Assembly: GCA_034698045.1 (NCBI GenBank)
Contig: JAQGAU010001221.1
Span: 1-20,532 of the forward strand
Length of the DNA stretch: 20,532 nt
Reading direction: 5' to 3'
Origin: Paramacrobiotus richtersi
Taxonomy: Eukaryota; Tardigrada; Eutardigrada; Parachela; Macrobiotidae
Of this stretch, positions 1 through 8,078 are shown in pieces (position 1 is the stretch's first letter; each line of letters opens with the position of its first letter). The position numbers were made by a program, and so were the translations under genes. The notes under the pieces are model-generated. The model was given only the letters and a program-made list of their open reading frames with translations. It made no database searches and had not been told where the DNA came from.

Positions 1-1454
1 TGCTTCTTGTCTTTGTAGCACACGCGAAGCACTCTGGCGAAGTGTGGTGAGGTCAGGATGCAGTCCCAGTAGGCACACACCCGACGGAGGCGGCTCTGTT
101 CCGCGCTGTCGAAATGTTCGAATGTCAGCGCCATGATATCCTTCGACAGCAATTGGATGCGGTACACTGGAGCAGAAATTCTGTCAGGCTCGGCGTCTTC
201 GTTCGTCAAGGACTGTAGGTCAGTTTCAGGCCACTTCCGCTTGATTTGACGCTTTTGCATTTCGGTGCATTCGGACGCGGCTTCGCAGAGAAAATTAGCC
301 CACGTATCCGGCTAAAGAATGGTTTTCAGTGCTTACTGGTTTGTTGATTCGTTGTTTATGGCATAAACCCTACTGTCAGTTTTGGGCAGCTTCCCCGTCA
401 CCCATAACGCCGATAACGGGCGTCAGATCACTCAGATGCAAAACACTTACAACGAGGAAACAACGCCGTCAGCGGCCGGAAATATACTGGAAAACTACGC
501 CAATCGGCACGAGTTCTATTACACTTGCGGCTCGCCCCTTCCCACTTCCTTTGAGCCGCCTGTGCCCGCAAGAGCAGAGCCACTCTGGTAAAGCGCTCTG
601 CCGCAGGAGTCGGCGGGCCTATTACAAGTATGAAACAGCCGAAGCCACCGGATATCGAGCAGCTTCGGATACACCGGACCTCCTATACTGATTTACAATA
701 AGCTAAGTGAACATACAATACATTCGTAACTTACGCTCTGGTTTTGTTGATCCTTGGGCAGGAAGTTGTACCCGATTCTGATGTAATGTAGCGATTTATG
801 GTCCATTTTCACTGCTCTGAGGAACGTCGCACCACGGTCAGCCGATTCTGCATTCATCCGGTTCAAGGCTTCTAGTATTTCTTGTGGAGATGCCTCACCG
901 TAAGAGAACACTTCAGGCAGGGGAACAATCTCCTTAACAAAGTGCCCCTTTTGCACCCGCAACCTCTCCAGCACTGCTTCCGTCGGGCGCTGGCGGGCTC
1001 GCTGTCCGGGCACAACGACGATTCTCGGATCACCCTGTAAATCGGCTTGGACCAATGCGAACGAAGCGGACGAGCCCAGCTCGCTGGCGAGCAGTACACC
1101 CGGGTACCACGTTTTCGGGTCTTTGGGGCTCGGGCGCACCAGCACCTCTACTGGGATGTCTTTTCGCTGAACCCCTGCGTCCCTTTCCAGTGGACTAATA
1201 TAGAATTCTCGTCGGCTGTTGAGATATATCTCCCCAAAGGGCACGAAATGGGGCGCGGGTCCCGCTTCGCATTCCCAGTCGATCATCAGACCCCCTCGGA
1301 TGCAGTCGATGAGCGTCCCCGCCCGGAACATGCCGTCCGCTCCACGGATGTCAAAGTTGCAAGATGCGGGCTTCGTATTTCTACATCGCACTGGAGGAGT
1401 ACCATCATGGCATTCGGGAACTGCGTCAACACCCTGGCTGTGGCGCTGCATCAT
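1..1454 (-). CDS. F-box-like protein of a tardigrade-type family, 5' two exons, partial
   Basis: The model has exon 1 at 1454-735, an intron at 734-312 (donor GTAAGT, T-rich acceptor ending TTTAG) and exon 2 at 311-1, which is open to the left edge. Both junctions are in phase 0. A stop lies seven codons upstream of the tandem ATGs at 1454 and 1451, which fixes the start. Exon 1 encodes about 240 residues with the patches HFVPFGEIY and VEVLVRPSPKDPKTWYPG, resembling a small beta-rich domain. Exon 2 ends in an F-box-like stretch: LLSKDIMALTFEHF, then EQSRLRRVCAYWDCILTS. F-box proteins usually recruit substrates to SCF ubiquitin ligases; that role is inferred only. From memory, this two-part architecture is a large expanded family in eutardigrades. 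The C-terminal part lies outside the window. The exon structure is well supported, the family name less so. Confidence 0.72.
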
Positions 1455-2370
1455 CACCGCAAACTCGGTCACCTCAGACTGAGATGGGCAAATGCAAGGG
1501 TATTTCGAAGTTTCTAACTTGGTAGATTTTTAAAACTTTTGCGGTAGGTGGTCCGTTTTCTGTGGTCAGATTTTTCAGAAAAATGTTACTGTTGAGGAAT
1601 GTCGAGATCGTTATTCCCTTGAGTGATAAGGGTATGGACTAAACAGTCCCGTTACGTTAGCAGACTGCCGTACTGAATAAATTACACAACGTAATTATTA
1701 CACTGAAATGGAATGCAGACAAGACTCACAAGAGAGACTAGCATGGCAGAAGGATATAACATTGCCCCTTTCCCAGCAGCTGTGCCGCCTGTGGAGTTTT
1801 CTCTGCTAGGGCAATTTTGCGTGCAGTTTTGTGGCTGGACTCTGGCGCGTCTTGCACATTCAGACTGGCGCTGCTTTGTGCTTTCCTGTGGTTGATTCCT
1901 GCCGTATTTCAGTCCCTCTGCTCTGTTACATAAATTAAAATGATACTGATAGGCTGGTACTGGTAGCCTGGAGGTAATTACCGTACTTTGTATGGATCTA
2001 CTGATCTCTTCCTCTTATCATCCGAGCTGTGCATAATCGAGCCGAATTTGAAAAAAGAGTGTGCCCCATACATACAAATCAAAGTGCGAAGATGATTTTT
2101 GTATACCTCGCAAAATGTTATTGCCATCAGAATATTTTGTTGACCATACCTATGTGTAAAACTGCCAGCACACTTAGTTGTTCAAAAGATATAATATCCC
2201 GGAATGGTAAATCCAATCTTATCATGTGGATGTTTTTTAAATGTTTGGAATGACAGTTTGTGGTTTTATTAGCGCTAATATTTTGGAAATGTTGATGGCT
2301 TTTGCCACATCAAGATAGATCTTGTCATACGTATATCAGATACATCAATTGGGAATACATACTGTACATT
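1455..2370. other. Intergenic spacer, no supported gene
   Basis: This is the 5' flank of the F-box-like gene. A short plus-strand frame at 1743-1895 (beginning MAEGYNIAPF) has an ATG but no recognisable domain, and no splice sites that extend it convincingly. I see no RNA gene. Confidence 0.5.
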
Positions 2371-2374
2371 GTAT

Positions 2375-2715
2375 CGGTAACACTTTCGATGTGCCACCCC
2401 ATAGCGGGCATTTGCTGTGTGCACCATGCACCTATGCGCAAAAACATATCTACCTCTTATGTCGGCATTTACGCAGTCTGTCGCGGTGTGTAGTTCTTTA
2501 CGTCGGCACTGCCGTAGTCTGTCAGGACGTCTACCCCCTGTCGGACACTGTCGTGGTGTGGACCTATGTATACCCCCCTGTTGACCACTGTCGGCTGTGT
2601 GGGCCTATGTGTACCCCCTTGTCGGCACTGTCGTGGCTGTCGGCTGTATGTGCCTATGTGAACCCCCTCGTCGGCACTGTCGTGGCCGTCGGCTATGTGG
2701 GCCTATGTGTGCTCT
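2375..2715 (+). repeat. Dispersed repeat with 49-bp minisatellite, long copy
   Basis: A head motif GATGTGCCACCCC lies at 2388-2400. It is followed by degenerate units and then by clear tandem units at 2563-2603 (41 bp, internally deleted), 2604-2652, 2653-2701 and the start of another at 2702. The unit core reads roughly CCTATGTGTACCCCC, then TGTCGGCACTGTCGTGGC. The two full units agree at about 43 of 49 positions. The frame open across it (2322-2741) is an artefact of the repeat. A shorter inverted copy with the same head and one unit lies at 10481-10612. Confidence 0.75.
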
Positions 2716-3432
2716 GTTGTGTTGTATTACCACAGTTGTAATACAGGTTGAATTATTATTATTATATTAATATTAGCTGTAAGTTACATGTAGCGGTACT
2801 AGCAGTTCGAGTACTGTACTTTGTATATTGTTAGTATTTGTTACACAGCACAGATTAATAATTTAATATAGCTGCATCGTGTAACCCAAAGCAAAGCACG
2901 CTCGTCTGTTAAACGTCTATTAAAAGTACAGGATACGTAACGTTTGCTGTTATTGTTTTAGGCACAACGTAACAAGGTCGCGCACTTTACTGCACAGATT
3001 CGCTAGGTTGCTACGTTATCTACGTAGAACCATTTTAGACGGATATATTGTTATTTCTTGTTGAACAGTTGTATTGTGTTCTATTAGTAATCAACCGGTT
3101 GTGTTCTGTTAGTAATCAACCGGTTGTATCAACTTGGAAGTATTTAATTACTTTACGTGTTGGTGTATGGTGTTGATGTATGTAGATTAGGCCTGCACCA
3201 TGGAGATGAAAAATCGTCTACTTCAAAAAAACTAAACTAATATTTTGCAGCATCTACAAAACTAAGCTAGAACCGCTGGCTCTACTCTGCGCCAAACTAA
3301 ACGAACAATTTATATTTTCAAACTAAACCAAGCCAAACAACAAACTCCAACAGACTGCCAAAAAACCAGGCGAAGCGAAATTTGGCATTATCAAGGATTC
3401 ATGGATCTCAAGCGGTAACGTACTAAATAGAA
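2716..3432. other. Spacer left of the retroelement
   Basis: The stretch is AT-rich, with an ATT/TTA simple-sequence stretch near 2752-2775, a 25-bp duplication at 3076-3125 and an A-rich tract containing AAACTAAAC-type words at 3225-3350. No gene is supported. The sequence directly abuts the retroelement end at 3433. Confidence 0.5.
3076..3125. repeat. 25-bp tandem duplication
   Basis: Two adjacent 25-bp copies (3076-3100 and 3101-3125) beginning GTGTTCT and ending CAACCGGTT differ at a single base (A or G at position 8). Confidence 0.9.
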
Positions 3433-3580
3433 TATTAACGCTTATTGGACTCGCTGACATGATGGCCGCTTTGTGGGTATCGGGGCAAGTGCTCGGAAAT
3501 CGACGAAGTCCGAACGGGCACGACTGAACGGTGCCGTTGGTCATCGAGTTTCCGTTGAGACAAGCCGCGCCGAACACCCC
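3433..3580 (-). repeat. Split direct repeat B2 (element 3' end)
   Basis: This 148-bp stretch is identical to 3884-4031 except for A at 3520 against G at 3971. It forms the 3' terminus of the element in its own orientation and begins, on the plus strand, with the TATTA core. Frames open across it are not genes. Confidence 0.95.
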
Positions 3581-3692
3581 TTTAATAAGTCATGAACATG
3601 GTAACACACAGAATGAGTTAAAGAGAACACATCAGTAAAGAAGGTAAACATGTAAGCAGGAAGGTACCAAGTTTCGGGGCGGGAAGGAGGGG
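3581..3692 (-). other. Unique spacer between A2 and B2
   Basis: These 112 bp of element DNA are not repeated elsewhere in the window and have no coding potential. They hold the internal end of the 3' repeat block and include the G-rich patch at 3676-3692. Confidence 0.6.
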
Positions 3693-3888
3693 TTTTTCGT
3701 GCACTTGGTAATACAAAACATCAAGAACCAACGAATACCCTTTACTGACAGTGCTTTATGCTGGGAACTCATTCACATTAATTCATGACCTCCCACTCCG
3801 AATTGGCTGGTCTTCCGTATCGTTGCTAGGGGAAAAATCTCGCCCAGCGTTAACATCATTTAGCGCTGCGTTGCGCTAAATGTTATTA
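3693..3888 (-). repeat. Split direct repeat A2
   Basis: This 196-bp stretch matches A1 at 7883-8078 with four differences (3764, 3787, 3793 and 3803), all transitions. It abuts B1, sharing the five bases 3884-3888. Its terminus carries the hairpin-forming inverted repeat described separately. Confidence 0.95.
3851..3888. repeat. Inverted repeat at the A2 terminus
   Basis: The perfect 9-bp arms ATTTAGCGC (3858-3866) and GCGCTAAAT (3873-3881) flank a 6-base loop. Imperfect pairing extends outward to 16 bp per arm, reaching the TATTA core. The same structure is at 8041-8078. Its place at the recombination junction suggests a recombinase binding site, which is an inference. Confidence 0.75.
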
Positions 3889-4031
3889 ACGCTTATTGGA
3901 CTCGCTGACATGATGGCCGCTTTGTGGGTATCGGGGCAAGTGCTCGGAAATCGACGAAGTCCGAACGGGCGCGACTGAACGGTGCCGTTGGTCATCGAGT
4001 TTCCGTTGAGACAAGCCGCGCCGAACACCCC
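3884..4031 (-). repeat. Split direct repeat B1
   Basis: This is the internal copy of the 148-bp B repeat, lying just downstream of the recombinase gene in element orientation and overlapping A2 by five bases. It differs from B2 at one position. Confidence 0.95.
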
Positions 4032-4116
4032 CAAAGCGAAGCCGCGGCCCAAACCGAAACCGGACACCAAAGGAAAATGCATATCAAACATCCGGTCTGT
4101 ACGGGAACAAAGAACT

Positions 4117-5127
4117 TTATAAAGCCAAACGTCTGATTAAGTTATGCAGCACATCATCATTCAAACGCACGTAAGTATTAACAACAGAGCTCTTCCAGCG
4201 ACCGAGACGCTGAATTTCGGAAGTAGACAAACCGGCGCGTCCAGCAGTGGTTGCTGCCCCAATGCGTAACGAATGGGATGAAACAGAATTGCCAAAGCAT
4301 TTGCGTAGAATATTTGACAGCGTCTGGCGGGTTAGGAATGAGCCGTCAGCAAAACAAAAGAATGGGAAGTTGGGGGAATATTTGGAGTTTCGCAGAGGAA
4401 TGTAGCGGCGAGCGGCGCCAACGGGGCAAGTGATGTCATTCACTCGAGGAAGTGCAAATCTCACTGGAACGTGCTGAGAGGTTTTGGTTTTGGACAGCAC
4501 AACTGATAAGGATTCCGTTGAGACAGAAACATGGTGTCCGGACAGACTGAAATGTGAACTTCGATGCTGTGTGGGCGCACAGAATTCGGATACACGCAGA
4601 AAACCATAAAACGCCATAGTTACTGCGGCCTGCAACATAGACTGATCAAACGTGCAACTGGAAAGGCCGCCGATGTATAGGAACAAATGACGCAGCATGT
4701 CCAGCGTGATTCCAGTGCGAGCAGTGTTTGTTACCCCACGGAGTCGTGTCCAGCCGGAGAACAGCAACGAAACGAGTCTCCTATCTGGCACAGGATCAGG
4801 AAAACCATTAATTATGTTGCTTGTTATCACTGCCGAAAAGTAGACTCGTGCCGTAGCTATACTGACGCCGTTGAGGTACAACTGCGCAATGAAACTCCGA
4901 ATAGACACACAATCCGTGGGTAATAAACGAAAACCGTAGAGGTTGCAGAAACGGCTGAACGCCCGCATAGCGGTCCGGTACACGCGTTGACTGGATGGCG
5001 ACAAATGTGCATTCAACAATGAGGTTATGACGGGCTGAAAAGAAGTAGCGGCCAAATTAGGAAAGAATACGCTGGGATTTCCTAGAAAGACATGAAAATT
5101 AGATAAATAGTATACAGATATGAACAA
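4117..5127 (-). CDS. Tyrosine recombinase (integrase) of the Ngaro-like element
   Basis: The frame is open for 336 codons. The C-terminal catalytic domain shows the tyrosine-recombinase residues: Arg178 in FLRVSE, Lys213/Lys215 in SKTKTSQ, His285 and Arg288 in SHSLRIGAATT, Trp311 in GRWKSS and the nucleophile Tyr319. Residues about 30-110 resemble the helical core-binding domain. The enzyme should insert the circular DNA copy by recombination at the TATTA core. The frame has no ATG before codon 54, and its first codon after the upstream stop is TTG. An acceptor, TTTCTAG before 5081, suggests that translation enters here by splicing from the RT frame, which would make coding start at 5081. It overlaps the RT-RNase H frame by 29 bases. 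No internal breaks are seen. Confidence 0.92.
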   Translation of the reverse strand: MFISVYYLSNFHVFLGNPSVFFPNLAATSFQPVITSLLNAHLSPSSQRVYRTAMRAFSRFCNLYGFRLLPTDCVSIRSFIAQLYLNGVSIATARVYFSAVITSNIINGFPDPVPDRRLVSLLFSGWTRLRGVTNTARTGITLDMLRHLFLYIGGLSSCTFDQSMLQAAVTMAFYGFLRVSEFCAPTQHRSSHFSLSGHHVSVSTESLSVVLSKTKTSQHVPVRFALPRVNDITCPVGAARRYIPLRNSKYSPNFPFFCFADGSFLTRQTLSNILRKCFGNSVSSHSLRIGAATTAGRAGLSTSEIQRLGRWKSSVVNTYVRLNDDVLHNLIRRLAL

Positions 5128-5187
5128 CTAGGAGAAAACAAACATAAATAGTAACAGTAAAATGGAAATACTTGGATCGCCTGCTAC
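5082..5187 (-). other. Putative intron joining RT-RNase H to the recombinase
   Basis: The candidate donor is C|GTAGCA at 5188/5187. The acceptor is a T-rich tract with branch-like CTAAT, ending TTTCTAG at 5082. Removal of 106 bases leaves one base of a codon on the left and two on the right, so the frames join. The last 30 or so codons of the RT frame here are T-rich and hydrophobic, as expected of translated intron. An alternative donor GTATTT a little downstream gives the wrong phase. The donor is not a strong consensus. Confidence 0.5.
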
Positions 5188-6976
5188 GAGTTTTAGTAGG
5201 AGTAGCTAAACAGTCATAAAACTGCTGCAAATCCAATGGCAATGAATCCGGTTCGACATTGGCTGAAGGGAACAACAGCTGAAATTTGTCCAGCTGGTTA
5301 CGAGACAAGGAATCGGCAATCAGGTTTTCCTTTCCGGGAACGTGGAGAATGCGAAGGTGAAAATTAAATTGCGCTGCCTCAAAATGAATGGCACGGATCA
5401 ACATCATAACGCCCGGATGTTTGGAACTGAACTTAGACCAGACGGCTGAAACTGCTTCATTGTCACAATAGAAAGTCAGACGCTTGCTGCGCCAATACGT
5501 TCCCCAAAGTTTACAGGCGTACAGAACAGGCAACATCTCCAGCCAAGTGATATGCGGCTTTAGTGCTAAAAGGTCACTTGGCCAACTAACATGAAACCAA
5601 CGATTACCAAATGTGCCACCACAACCAACAAAGGACGCGTCTGTAAAAATTAGTAGACTGGAGGCATCCGTCCAATCAGGCTCAAGAAAAGAAGCTGTAC
5701 CGTTCCACAAGGGCAGAAACTTTGTCCACCAGGCAAGGTCAGCATGAAATTCTGAGCTCAGTGTTATGCTCTGATGTAGCAACGGTACCGAATGTGCGAC
5801 CTCGATCATACGTCGAAGAAAAATACGTCCGGCAGGTACACATTTCGTTGCGAAGCTGAGTTTACCAACAAGACTAAGCACATCCCTTTTTGATGATGTT
5901 TTACGGACTGAAAAAACATCAAATTCTTCGGTTAACTCCTGCATTTTCCCAGGCGGTAAAGAAATGGTCTGTGACACGGAATCCAAGATAACACCGAGAA
6001 AAGATAAAGACGTCAAAGGACCTTCTGTTTTTTCTGGTGCCAACGGGATGCCCAAATCCGCACACAAAACAACCATGAGCTCCGTAGCTAGTTTGCAAAT
6101 TAGTGAATCAGCAGGTCCGGCAAAAAAATAATCGTCCATGTAATGTAACACATCCTCAAAGTGTGCCACGTTCTTAATAATCCACTCTAACAGTGAAGCC
6201 ATTCTGTCAAAAATGGCGGGCGAAGAACGGGACCCAAAAGGTAACACGACATCGAAATAAAACTTCCCATCGAAACTGTAACCGAGTAAGTGCCAGTCCT
6301 GCTGTCTGACTGGAATGAGGCGAAAAGCATGTTTGAGGTCCATCTTAGCCATAATAGCGCCTCGCCCTAATCTGGTTATGATGCGGATAGCGTCATCCAC
6401 TGAACAAAACTTCATAGAGAACTCTGTTTTCGAAATATGATCGTTTACGGAATTCCCGAAAGGGCGTGACAGGTCCATAATAAGGCGGGCACCGCCAGTT
6501 TTCTTGGGGCGAACACCCAGAGAGGAAATAACGAAAGTTGGGAATGGAGGGTAATCAAACGGACCAAGAGTATGTTTCAGTTGAATCTCTTTCACAATAT
6601 ATTTGCGGACTAACTCAGGATATTCTCGAGCAGTTAAAGCATTGGCTGTAGTGAGCGAAACATCTGGACCAGTGTAGCCAATATCAAATCCGAAAAGTAG
6701 ACCAGAAACAAATGAGGAAATATAATGCCGATTTGGATACTCACGTAGGTAGCCAAGGAACTTAAACGGCCGAAGAGGGGTGTACGGGTTGAGCGGAAAT
6801 ACCAGCGGGCTCGAGATGGAAGTTACGGGTGTGTGAAGCGTCGAAACACCGGTCACAGACATGATAGCGGCGCTGGATGCACGGGGTTGGACATTTGCCC
6901 GCATTATAGTCCCGGCAGACCATAATGCGGGGCTCACGAAAGGGCAACTGTGGTCGCAGAGGCGCAGGAAAAGCAT
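5099..6976 (-). CDS. Reverse transcriptase-RNase H of the Ngaro-like element
   Basis: The frame is 625 codons from the ATG at 6976. RT motifs are Asp213 in MAKMDLKHAF, LPFGSRSSPAIF at 245-256 and the catalytic YMDD at 279-282 (DNA 6131-6142), followed by LGIPLAPEKTEG and FLGVILD. The RNase H domain has Asp446 in IFTDAS, Glu480 in TWLEMLPVL, Asp505 in FYCDNEAVS and Asp555 in NLIADSLSR, the expected Asp-Glu-Asp-Asp set. The protein copies element RNA to DNA and degrades the template. The first 70 or so codons overlap the gag frame and read as the wrong frame of its Cys/His region. True translation probably begins near residues 60-70, at the conserved-looking TPLRPFKFLGYL, by frameshift or reinitiation. 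No stop or frameshift lies inside the catalytic domains. The C-terminal 30 residues are probably intronic. Confidence 0.93.
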   Translation of the reverse strand: MLFLRLCDHSCPFVSPALWSAGTIMRANVQPRASSAAIMSVTGVSTLHTPVTSISSPLVFPLNPYTPLRPFKFLGYLREYPNRHYISSFVSGLLFGFDIGYTGPDVSLTTANALTAREYPELVRKYIVKEIQLKHTLGPFDYPPFPTFVISSLGVRPKKTGGARLIMDLSRPFGNSVNDHISKTEFSMKFCSVDDAIRIITRLGRGAIMAKMDLKHAFRLIPVRQQDWHLLGYSFDGKFYFDVVLPFGSRSSPAIFDRMASLLEWIIKNVAHFEDVLHYMDDYFFAGPADSLICKLATELMVVLCADLGIPLAPEKTEGPLTSLSFLGVILDSVSQTISLPPGKMQELTEEFDVFSVRKTSSKRDVLSLVGKLSFATKCVPAGRIFLRRMIEVAHSVPLLHQSITLSSEFHADLAWWTKFLPLWNGTASFLEPDWTDASSLLIFTDASFVGCGGTFGNRWFHVSWPSDLLALKPHITWLEMLPVLYACKLWGTYWRSKRLTFYCDNEAVSAVWSKFSSKHPGVMMLIRAIHFEAAQFNFHLRILHVPGKENLIADSLSRNQLDKFQLLFPSANVEPDSLPLDLQQFYDCLATPTKTRSRRSKYFHFTVTIYVCFLLVVHICILFI

Positions 6977-7864
6977 AGGAAGGCTTGAGCGTTGGTCTCA
7001 GGGAAGGTTCAGACGTGGATGGAAATGATGCTGCACTACTCCGACGCTGAGGACATACTGTAGCATAATGATTCGGATCATGACAGAGGAAACATCCAAA
7101 CGGCGGTTTTGTGGATGGATAACCGATGGCGGAGATAGGATCTCTTGGTGAAACGGGTGTAGACTGTTGAACAGGAAACGAACGCAATACTTCCGCCATT
7201 ACAACTGGATCTTCGATGAACCACGCTGAATCGGGCATATCACGATTACTGACCTTGTCGCGGAAAGCGCCGATCATATTCCATCCAGATCATGAGCGAG
7301 CGCGTAGCCGACAAACCCCGAATGATATCAATATATGCAAATAAGCACAGTGCGAGATCAGGGTGGAAAAACACGCGAAATCGTGCGAACAGCAAAAAGG
7401 CGTCAAGCCACGAATTAAAACTGTCAATTTTCCGTCGCATAGTAGGAGCAGTTGGAACGAGCTTACCATCAGAATCAGGAACAAAACATTGTTGTTCAGA
7501 ATTAGAATCCATGCCACGATTCATGGGTAAAAGCTTATGCAGTTGTACAAAAGCATGGCGGTCGGATACGGTCTTAAGAAGGGAACTGTCTAAGGAAGGG
7601 AGACACATATATGATGGAGGTCGTACGGAAATACCTGGAGTACCATCAGTAAGGTCAATCAGTCCATGGTTAACAGCGGAAGGGACAACAGCTGGGCTTG
7701 GCGCGGGAACCATCATAGAAACTTGTGCTCTAAGATTAGCTACAGTGGCTTCTAGAGCGGCAAGCTGAGATGGAGGTGGAGATGTAAGTTTCTTTCGAAT
7801 AGGATTTTTTTTTCTTCTGAGCAGGCTTTGTAGGAGTGGCATTTGATCGAAGATCTCTACCCAT
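6762..7864 (-). CDS. Gag-like nucleocapsid protein, broken over three frames
   Basis: The structural protein of the element can be followed through three successive +1 frames. A lysine-rich start lies at the ATG at 7864, just inside A1. A middle section, open from 7962 in its own frame and ending at a stop at 7246, carries an Ala/Leu/Val helix and FHPDLALCLFAYIDIIRG. The C-terminal section is open from 7277 to 6762. The first frame change falls at a run of nine A (plus-strand T, 7805-7813). The second falls at about 7254-7262. The C-terminal section has a CX2CX4HX4C zinc knuckle (Cys62, Cys65, His70, Cys75; DNA 7053-7094) and then a second Cys/His cluster (Cys121, 129, 133, His139, Cys141, 144, His149). 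The breaks may be inactivating indels, programmed frameshifts or sequencing errors in homopolymers. The ATG at 7962 inside A1 is less likely to be the true start. Confidence 0.75.
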
Positions 7865-7882
7865 CTTGGTAATAAGTTGTTT

Positions 7883-8078
7883 TTTTTCGTGCACTTGGTA
7901 ATACAAAACATCAAGAACCAACGAATACCCTTTACTGACAGTGCTTTATGCTGAGAACTCATTCACATTAATTCATAACCTCTCACTCCGAACTGGCTGG
8001 TCTTCCGTATCGTTGCTAGGGGAAAAATCTCGCCCAGCGTTAACATCATTTAGCGCTGCGTTGCGCTAAATGTTATTA
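7883..8078 (-). repeat. Split direct repeat A1 (element 5' end)
   Basis: This is the 196-bp 5' terminus in element orientation, beginning TAATAACATTTAGCGC. It matches A2 at 192 of 196 positions. It should contain the promoter, although I see no clear TATA box. The gag start at 7864 lies 19 bases beyond it. Confidence 0.95.
8041..8078. repeat. Inverted repeat at the A1 terminus
   Basis: The same arms, ATTTAGCGC (8048-8056) and GCGCTAAAT (8063-8071), as at the A2 terminus, here abutting host DNA beginning GGGTCGTCG. Confidence 0.75.

Larger units (their letters stand above)
3433..8078 (-). mobile_element. Ngaro-like (DIRS order) tyrosine-recombinase retrotransposon, near full length
   Basis: Read on the minus strand, the element is A1 (8078-7883), gag, RT-RNase H, tyrosine recombinase, B1 (4031-3884), A2 (3888-3693), a 112-bp spacer and B2 (3580-3433). 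This split direct repeat arrangement, with no LTRs and no target-site duplication, is diagnostic of the Ngaro/PAT side of the DIRS order. I found no DIRS-type methyltransferase domain and no Ngaro-type hydrolase ORF. The pentamer TATTA occurs at both outer ends (3433-3437 and 8074-8078) and at the B1/A2 overlap (3884-3888). That is what joining the ends of a circular intermediate by a recombinase at a shared core predicts. The repeat copies are about 98-99% identical, indicating recent insertion. Gag carries frame breaks, so the copy may be non-autonomous. Confidence 0.9.

Noticed and set aside
312-734. Plus-strand frames of 120 and 69 codons
   Set aside because: They lie within the intron between two well-phased minus-strand exons and show no domain.
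1047-1517. Plus-strand frame of 156 codons
   Set aside because: It is antisense to exon 1 of the F-box-like gene, whose minus-strand product has coherent family features.
3323-4136. Frames across the B repeats
   Set aside because: The same product appears in both repeat copies because the DNA is repeated; no domain is present.
4117-5127. A phage or bacterial integrase gene acquired by transfer
   Set aside because: It sits in order behind gag and RT-RNase H inside split direct repeats, so it belongs to the retroelement.
3433-8078. An LTR retrotransposon or an integrated retrovirus
   Set aside because: There are no LTRs, no DDE integrase, no protease and no envelope gene; a tyrosine recombinase and split repeats are present instead.
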